Assembly (NCBI RefSeq): GCF_042654605.1
Contig: NZ_JBHSGT010000034.1
Location: 1 to 18,722 of the forward strand
DNA length: 18,722 nucleotides
Direction: 5' to 3'
From: Enterococcus_I eurekensis
Lineage (GTDB): Bacteria; Bacillota; Bacilli; Lactobacillales; Enterococcaceae
Made by a program: the position numbers and the translations under genes. Positions 13,958-18,722 of this stretch are shown piece by piece; within the stretch, counting starts at the first letter, position 1, and each line of letters opens with the position of its first letter. A model generated the notes under the pieces. That model worked only from the letters and a program-made list of their open reading frames with translations, was not told where the DNA came from and ran no database searches.

Positions 13958-14579
13958 CTAAACTTACGAGTTTTTGTGTGATTTCCCCCAAAATATCCTT
14001 TGCCCCTGTTTCAACTGTTTGAGGCTTAAAATCTGATAAGAAGTTAGAAAAGAAAGGCAATTTTCGTATCAATTTGATAAATCTGTCAAGTAATTGTGTG
14101 CCTTGGCGTTCTTTTCCGATAAAGAGACTGGGACGAATAATCAGTGCTTCAGGGTAGTAACAACGGACTTGCTTTTCAGCTTGCTGCTTCGATTCGAAAT
14201 ATTGCTTAAGAATAATTGGTATAAATCTCTTGGCTGAAATGTAAACGAACAACGGAACTTTTTGCTCTTTGGCTTCTGAGGCTAATATTTGCGCCACTTC
14301 CACATTGAATTTTGCATAAGTAATTCCTGCTACTTTTTTTTGTTGAAGAATGCCGATACAATCGACCACGACTTCGGCATCCTCTAACACCATTTGCCAT
14401 TCCTTTAGTACAAAGACATCTGCTTTAACCCACTCAACTTTTGTATGCCAACTTTCAGCTGGAATAGGCGCACCTTTACGAGAAACACTAACGACTTGAT
14501 AACCTTTTTCAGCTGCTAAACGAACCAATCTTTGCCCCAGAAAACCACTACCGCCAAATATAACGATTTTATCGGCCAT
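13941..14579 (-). CDS. Atypical SDR / NAD(P)-binding Rossmann protein
   Basis: A 212-residue protein with an N-terminal dinucleotide-binding motif GGSGFLG (9-15) after a beta strand (KIVIF), an acidic turn VKADVF near 51, a conserved strand ending DCIG, and an SDR-like active-site pair Tyr127-x-x-x-Lys131 with Ser115 (YISAKR). It is shorter than full epimerases and resembles the extended/atypical SDR group that includes NADH:ubiquinone oxidoreductase subunit-like and YbjT-like proteins, often annotated as NAD-dependent epimerase/dehydratase. Substrate is unknown. AAAGGAG is 8 nt before the ATG. It lies downstream of the PASTA operon but after that operon's terminator; a possible promoter overlaps the terminator loop. 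Its last codons form one arm of the terminator it shares with araC. Confidence 0.8.
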   Translation of the reverse strand: MADKIVIFGGSGFLGQRLVRLAAEKGYQVVSVSRKGAPIPAESWHTKVEWVKADVFVLKEWQMVLEDAEVVVDCIGILQQKKVAGITYAKFNVEVAQILASEAKEQKVPLFVYISAKRFIPIILKQYFESKQQAEKQVRCYYPEALIIRPSLFIGKERQGTQLLDRFIKLIRKLPFFSNFLSDFKPQTVETGAKDILGEITQKLVSLENRQT

Positions 14580-14609
14580 TGTTTTTTCTCCTTTACATCC
14601 CTTTATTTC

Positions 14610-14638
14610 ATAATAAAAAGGTTACGGCCTAAATGCAA
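14610..14638 (-). promoter_or_regulatory. Possible promoter for the SDR gene, embedded in a terminator
   Basis: On the minus strand TATTAT (14610-14615, five of six consensus bases) is 17 nt from TTGCAT (14633-14638, three of six), and the latter falls in the loop of the upstream operon's terminator. Only about 60 nt separate the two genes, so any dedicated promoter must overlap the hairpin. Confidence 0.35.
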
Positions 14639-14652
14639 GCCATAACCTTTTT
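14616..14652 (-). terminator. Terminator of the FtsX-ABC-PASTA operon
   Basis: On the minus strand the arms GGTTATGGC and GCCGTAACC pair over 9 bp with one G-U, extended by an A/T run at the stem base, and are followed by five T. The hairpin starts 3 nt after the stop codon of the PASTA gene. Confidence 0.85.
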
Positions 14653-14654
14653 AA

Positions 14655-16235
14655 TTATTGATTTTCGACCGTAGCTGCGCCTTCTTCCATCGTTTGTTCT
14701 TCTTGTGAGTCTGGCGGCAATTGATCATCTGTGGGTGACTCAGGAATTGATTCCGTCAAATTGCCTAAACTAATGCCAATCCACACGGTTGAACCAATTG
14801 AGATAAATTGTCCATAAGTACTCATCTCAACAACTTGCCCTTTTGGTGCAGCCGAGTCACAATAATAAACTTCATAATAAATATTGGCACCTTTTGACTC
14901 ATATTCATCAAAGAACAGTTTCGCTAGTTCACCTTCACTGGTGGAACCGCGTAAATCACGAATATAAGGTCGTCCTGCAGAGTAAACAACTTTCACTGTT
15001 GGAATATTATCGGTTTCGTTATACTGTTTACCCGCTTCAACTGATTGACTAATAAATTGTCCATAAGGGACACTTTCGGAATACAGACTTTTCACAACGA
15101 CAGGAATATTCGCTTCTAACCCTGTTGCTTCTTCCATCGTATACTGACTGTAATCCGGTACTTCAATCGCTTTACCTTTTGACACGTGTACGATAAATTC
15201 TTGATCTTTTGCAATCTTTTGTCCTTTAGCTATTTCTTGAGAAATTACAATCCCCTCAGCGATCGTTTGCGAGAAGTCTTTGACGATTTTTAATTTTGCT
15301 TCATTTTTCTTCGCCCACTCTTCAACTTCAGCCACAGGTTTTCCCTTAAATTCTAGGACCTCGATATTTTTTTCAAAAACTTCTTTGCCTTTTGAATAAT
15401 AAAGCATTAAGCGATCTTTACGTACATAATCTTCTGCTTTCAAGTCTTTATTGGCAAATTCTTGTTTAATAAACACACCTTTTTTCAATTTATCATCATA
15501 ATTTTCAATCAGTGTTACGTTTTCAGCCTTGTTTTCCGTTATCCAATCTGTCGCAGCGGTTTTATCCATCTTAGCAAAATCAGGTAACGTGATTTTTTCT
15601 TCTGGATCTGGACCTAAACTACTAATGATTTCTAAAGTTTTACCTTTACGAATCTTTTTGTCAGCCGCTACGTTTTGTGAAATAACCGAGTTGGTTGCTG
15701 TTTCGAAATCATACTCTTGTTTGACGTTGATTTTGACCCCTTCGTCATTGCCCCAAGTACGCACATTTGCGACTTCTTCATTTTTAAAATTAGGAACTTT
15801 AACATGGGTTAATTGGTAATAAGTAAAGCCAATTACTGCAACGGCTAGAACCGATAAAAGTCCAATGATTAGATATTTTTTTTGTTGTTTCTTTTTATAA
15901 GTTGGATCAAATTCTGTTTCTTCTGTTCCAAAACGACTGACAGGTGCCTGTTCTCGTGATTGACGACGAGTTGGAATCGGCTCTGGCTCTTCTTGTATTG
16001 AATCTACTTCTTTTGAAACCGGTTCGATTTCCGGCGTTTCAGTAGCTTCAGACGTTGGAGGAGTCACTGCTTTTTTAACACGATCAAACGTCGACTCCAC
16101 TGGAACTGCTTCGCTTGGTTGTTCTGGGACAACCTCATCAGCAACGTTATCAGCGTTATCAACCTTGTCATCTTTTGGTTCGTGTTTTTTCCCGTCGTAA
16201 TTGTCTTTAGTAAAATTTGATAAAAAATCATTCAT
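14655..16235 (-). CDS. Membrane-anchored protein with five PASTA-like repeats and no kinase domain
   Basis: The 526-residue protein has an acidic, low-complexity cytoplasmic part (1-112, rich in Glu, Pro, Asp and Val), a basic KKKQQKK stop, one membrane helix (about 121-140), and an extracellular part of five PASTA-like units (about 145-209, 216-284, 292-355, 358-421 and 424-491), each starting with a VPNF/LPDF/VPDY-like strand and ending with an SKGK/SAGR/SLGN-like strand. An acidic tail (492-526) follows. PASTA domains bind peptidoglycan muropeptides or beta-lactams in Ser/Thr kinases such as PrkC/StkP, or act in penicillin-binding proteins; neither a kinase nor a transpeptidase is fused here. 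Its ATG (16233-16235) overlaps the end of the ATPase gene by 8 nt, so it belongs to the transporter operon. It may be a wall-sensing or adaptor subunit of that transporter. Confidence 0.88.
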   Translation of the reverse strand: MNDFLSNFTKDNYDGKKHEPKDDKVDNADNVADEVVPEQPSEAVPVESTFDRVKKAVTPPTSEATETPEIEPVSKEVDSIQEEPEPIPTRRQSREQAPVSRFGTEETEFDPTYKKKQQKKYLIIGLLSVLAVAVIGFTYYQLTHVKVPNFKNEEVANVRTWGNDEGVKINVKQEYDFETATNSVISQNVAADKKIRKGKTLEIISSLGPDPEEKITLPDFAKMDKTAATDWITENKAENVTLIENYDDKLKKGVFIKQEFANKDLKAEDYVRKDRLMLYYSKGKEVFEKNIEVLEFKGKPVAEVEEWAKKNEAKLKIVKDFSQTIAEGIVISQEIAKGQKIAKDQEFIVHVSKGKAIEVPDYSQYTMEEATGLEANIPVVVKSLYSESVPYGQFISQSVEAGKQYNETDNIPTVKVVYSAGRPYIRDLRGSTSEGELAKLFFDEYESKGANIYYEVYYCDSAAPKGQVVEMSTYGQFISIGSTVWIGISLGNLTESIPESPTDDQLPPDSQEEQTMEEGAATVENQ

Positions 16236-16902
16236 ATGGACGTAACACACCTTTACGAAGGACTAAAACTTCATCAGCTTGTTGCGCAATTTCGTTCGAG
16301 TGGGTAACCATAATTACACATTTATTGTGGGTATGAGCCAACTCTTTGAAGATATCAACAATTTCTTGTTCCATTTCTTCATCCAAGTTTCCAGTTGGTT
16401 CATCAGCTAAAATAATATCAACGTTTGTGGCTAAAGCACGAGCAATCGCTACCCTTTGTTGCTCTCCCCCGGATAGTTGATTGACTAGACGGTTCGCTTT
16501 GTCTTTTGTGATTCCAATATAATCAAGTAAGTTATAGGCAACTGTTGAATGATTATCTGGTAATTGATTATCAGTAACTGACATTGGAACAAGGACATTT
16601 TCAACTGCTGTTAAATAAGGAATTAAGTTGTAACTTTGGAAAATAATACTAATTTTATTGCGACGAAATGCTTCGTAACCCATTTTTTTAATATCTTCAT
16701 CTTCTAGTAAAACTTCACCTTCTTTAGGTGTATCAAGGGCACTAATCAATGATAAAAATGTTGTTTTACCAGAACCTGATTGACCCAAAATCGAATACAA
16801 TCGACCTTTTTCAAAACCAACCGAAATGTCTTTTAAGATATAACGACGCGTATCCCCATCTTGATAAAAGTAATCGACATTTTTTGTTTGTAATAATGGC
16901 AT
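16228..16902 (-). CDS. ABC transporter ATP-binding protein, MacB/LolD type
   Basis: The 224-residue ATPase has Walker A GQSGSGKTT (40-48), Q-loop Gln89 in FQSYNLIP, signature LSGGEQQR (143-150), Walker B ILADEPTGNLD with catalytic Glu168, and H-loop His201 (MVTHS). The LSGGEQQRVAIARAL and DEPTGNLD wording is typical of the LolD/MacB/FtsE group, which powers mechanotransmission by FtsX-like permeases rather than transport through a pore. The ATG (16900-16902) is 12 nt after the permease stop, with a G6 ribosome site overlapping it; the 3' end overlaps the PASTA gene start. It should act with the adjacent permease at the inner face of the membrane. Confidence 0.93.
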   Translation of the reverse strand: MPLLQTKNVDYFYQDGDTRRYILKDISVGFEKGRLYSILGQSGSGKTTFLSLISALDTPKEGEVLLEDEDIKKMGYEAFRRNKISIIFQSYNLIPYLTAVENVLVPMSVTDNQLPDNHSTVAYNLLDYIGITKDKANRLVNQLSGGEQQRVAIARALATNVDIILADEPTGNLDEEMEQEIVDIFKELAHTHNKCVIMVTHSNEIAQQADEVLVLRKGVLRPYE

Positions 16903-16914
16903 CCTTGTTCCCCC

Positions 16915-18447
16915 CTACATCATAATTTTCTTCGGATTTAAGCGTAAAATATACAATAATGGTACAACTGCGGATAGTAAAATCGTACCCAAACCTGTTA
17001 CTAAATAAGTAATAATGTAACCTGCTGAGAAAGTAACTTTATAAGCCGATTGTACTTCTTCTGGCGAAATGTTATTTTGACCAATGACACCACCGTAATA
17101 CATCATGCCATTTTGACCGTTATTCGTAAACCAGTCCATTTGGAAAAGTGAGTTTGAAATGCCACCAGCTAGTAAATTACCTGTTACTAATGATAAAACA
17201 AGGGCAAGTGAACCAATCAATAACAATTCAATCAAAATTTGACCAATAATTTTCCCACGATTTTCACCTAGTGACAAATAAATACCTAGTTCATGCTTAC
17301 GATCACGTAAGAATAATAGAACGATTAAAGAAATAATCATCATTGTTGCGGCCACCGCAATAATAACCACATAGCCAGAAATTTGACCTAATTTCTTCAT
17401 ACTACCAGCGACTTGATCGTATTGATCACTTGCTGCCATGATTTCATAATATTTATTCGTAATTAAAGCATTCGCTTCTTCACGAAAGGCTTCGATGTCA
17501 TCTGTTGATTTTAAAGCATAAGTTGTTTGATAATTCTCTTCTTCTGATTCTAAATCTTCCGGACTAACACCCCAGATTTTCTCACTCATTTGACGGTTTA
17601 ATTCTTGTGATAACTTATTCGGAGCATAGATTGTATTGATTTGCTCCATTGCCATCCAGCTGTCGTTTGAGCGCTCTTCAGGTGTCATTTCTTTTTGCTC
17701 TTTTTTAATAACAGAGAAAATTCCAATGACTTTTGCAGGAAAATCAAACGTTCGAACTTCGGGTTCAGCCATTTCTCCCATAGAATCCATCGTTGCTGCA
17801 CCATCATCTGAACCTTCAGTGCCTTCGTCTTCCATTGGATAATACTCACCTGTTACGTCAAAGACTATTTGATCTCCCACTTTTAAATCTCCGTTTAGTT
17901 CAGCGACTTCTTTGCTAATAATAATGTTATTGGTTCCTTCAGCAATATCTTTATCGCTAAACGTACTACCGTCTTCAAGTTTAATTAAGCCCTCTTCGAT
18001 ATCAACTAATTCTTTACGATTGACCCCACGAACATTTAAGTTATATTTCGCTCCGCCACCGTAAGACATACCCATTTCTTCATCTGTGTATGCTTTAATT
18101 TTATTCAAGCCCATCCATGAACCTACGGAATACTCAAAATATTTTACATAGGGTAACTCACCAATCGCTTCTAACTCTTTTAATGACGGTTGTCTATGCC
18201 ACTCATCGTTATTTTCAAACGCTTCGGGATTGGCTTGTTGCTCTTTATCGACTCTCTCATAGTCCATTTCAATGGTCGCTACTGCTCCCATTTGTTTTTT
18301 TGTCTCTTCTTCAACATTTTTTGTTGACTGTTGAATCGCAACGGAACCCGCGATAACGTTTCCTAAAATGAAGATGACTAAAAATAAAATCAACGAACGC
18401 CCTTTTCTTCTAGTGACACTTTTTAAACCACGTTGCCAAAAATTCAT
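16915..18447 (-). CDS. MacB/FtsX-like ABC transporter permease
   Basis: The 510-residue permease shows the MacB/FtsX topology: one N-terminal helix (about 18-36), a large extracellular domain (about 38-350), and three C-terminal helices (about 354-378, 397-422 and 477-502). The segment RDRKHELGIYLSLGENRGKI between helices 2 and 3 is the FtsX-family coupling region that contacts the ATPase. The extracellular domain resembles the MacB periplasmic core (VRGVN, IIISKEVAEL, KVGDQI) and carries an unusual acidic, Met-rich stretch at 201-231. A loop of about 50 residues lies between helices 3 and 4. GGAGGG is 6 nt before the ATG. It is first in the operon permease-ATPase-PASTA. Relatives export peptides or macrolides, or signal antimicrobial stress; the substrate here is unknown. 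Confidence 0.92.
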   Translation of the reverse strand: MNFWQRGLKSVTRRKGRSLILFLVIFILGNVIAGSVAIQQSTKNVEEETKKQMGAVATIEMDYERVDKEQQANPEAFENNDEWHRQPSLKELEAIGELPYVKYFEYSVGSWMGLNKIKAYTDEEMGMSYGGGAKYNLNVRGVNRKELVDIEEGLIKLEDGSTFSDKDIAEGTNNIIISKEVAELNGDLKVGDQIVFDVTGEYYPMEDEGTEGSDDGAATMDSMGEMAEPEVRTFDFPAKVIGIFSVIKKEQKEMTPEERSNDSWMAMEQINTIYAPNKLSQELNRQMSEKIWGVSPEDLESEEENYQTTYALKSTDDIEAFREEANALITNKYYEIMAASDQYDQVAGSMKKLGQISGYVVIIAVAATMMIISLIVLLFLRDRKHELGIYLSLGENRGKIIGQILIELLLIGSLALVLSLVTGNLLAGGISNSLFQMDWFTNNGQNGMMYYGGVIGQNNISPEEVQSAYKVTFSAGYIITYLVTGLGTILLSAVVPLLYILRLNPKKIMM

Positions 18448-18507
18448 CTTTTACCCTCCAAAATCCTTTTTATCTATTATTCCATACCTTGTATTATTTT
18501 TCTATTG

Positions 18508-18537
18508 ATTATTGCAATAATTTCACTTATGTTACAA
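18508..18537 (-). promoter_or_regulatory. Candidate promoter and palindromic operator of the FtsX-ABC-PASTA operon
   Basis: On the minus strand TTGTAA (18532-18537) and AATAAT (18508-18513) are 18 nt apart. The -10 is one half of a perfect 14-bp palindrome, ATTATTGCAATAAT (18508-18521), which would suit binding by a dimeric repressor. The start lies about 60 nt before the permease ATG. The remainder of 18448-18590 is AT-rich without other clear signals. Confidence 0.45.
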
Positions 18538-18590
18538 AAACTTTGATAATTTTTATTAAGTGATTAAATAATCCCTATATTACAGCAAAA

Positions 18591-18632
18591 AAGCGAATCT
18601 TTCCTTTGCTAACAAAGTTGTAAGATTCGCTT
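18591..18632 (-). terminator. Terminator of a minus-strand gene beyond the right edge
   Basis: Perfect 11-nt arms AAGCGAATCTT (18591-18601) and its complement (18622-18632) enclose an inner CTTTG/CAAAG helix. On the minus strand the stem is followed by six T. It therefore ends a transcript coming from the right. The 90 nt from 18633 to the edge contain a small GC-rich hairpin (CTGCC/GGCAG) and no supported gene. Confidence 0.75.
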
Positions 18633-18722
18633 GAATATTTTATTTTTCTTTAGAATCCTGAATAATTCATACTTTTAATTAAAACCATGTGAAACTGCCT
18701 CACGGCAGCTTACAATTACTTT

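Noticed and set aside
14655..16235. PASTA-type Ser/Thr kinase or penicillin-binding protein
   Set aside because: The cytoplasmic part is short, acidic and lacks kinase motifs, and there is no transpeptidase SxxK/SxN/KTG domain; only the PASTA repeats are shared.
18677..18722. Possible 3' end of a minus-strand gene entering from the right edge
   Set aside because: One minus frame is open for 15 codons to a TAA, but this is too short to support a gene; only the terminator at 18591-18632 suggests transcription from the right.
1..18722. Mobile elements, prophage genes, CRISPR arrays, toxin-antitoxin pairs or restriction systems
   Set aside because: No transposase, integrase, spacer-repeat pattern or known defence domain was found; base composition and coding style are uniform across the window.

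Overview
The window is AT-rich chromosomal DNA of a low-GC Gram-positive bacterium. Strong AGGAGG-type Shine-Dalgarno sites, occasional TTG and GTG starts, stop-start coupled genes, a second divergent PRPP synthetase, an XpaC-TelA pair and a BmrC/BmrD-like ABC pair point to Lactobacillales, most likely Enterococcaceae (Enterococcus or Vagococcus type). The genus is an inference from protein flavour and gene order; no rRNA or other decisive marker is present. I see no insertion sequence, prophage, CRISPR array, tRNA or rRNA.

Layout. Positions 1-177 hold a three-tier nested inverted repeat just past the end of prs. Positions 178-3908 (minus strand) are a compact nucleotide/NAD salvage cluster read right to left: Nudix ADP-ribose pyrophosphatase, small membrane protein, MTA/SAH nucleosidase, nicotinamidase, a C39-like papain-fold protein, and a divergent PRPP synthetase with its own promoter. 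Positions 4105-6044 (plus) hold xpaC and telA, separated by an intrinsic terminator. Positions 6071-9242 (minus) hold an APC-family amino-acid permease with a TTG start and an atypical phosphohexomutase with a GTG start. Positions 9349-12876 (minus) encode a heterodimeric ABC exporter with one degenerate ATP site; an AraC-family regulator (13072-13896, plus) is divergent from it across a 195-bp control region. Convergent to araC is a small SDR-type NAD(P)-binding protein (13941-14579). Positions 14655-18447 (minus) are a three-gene operon: MacB/FtsX-like permease, its ATPase, and a membrane protein with five PASTA-like repeats and no kinase domain. The right edge (18591-18632) has the terminator of a minus-strand gene lying outside the window.

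How the genes fit together. In the left cluster the products feed one another: ADP-ribose cleavage gives AMP and ribose 5-phosphate, the substrate of PRPP synthetase; nicotinamidase gives nicotinate and the nucleosidase gives adenine, both of which need PRPP for re-use. The PRPP synthetase copy here lacks residues normally needed for catalysis, so it may be regulatory. In the right cluster a PASTA protein occupies the place that a periplasmic adaptor (HlyD/YknX type) has in other MacB-like operons, which makes this the best candidate in the window for a poorly described system, possibly envelope sensing or transport. The rest is mostly ordinary core genome.
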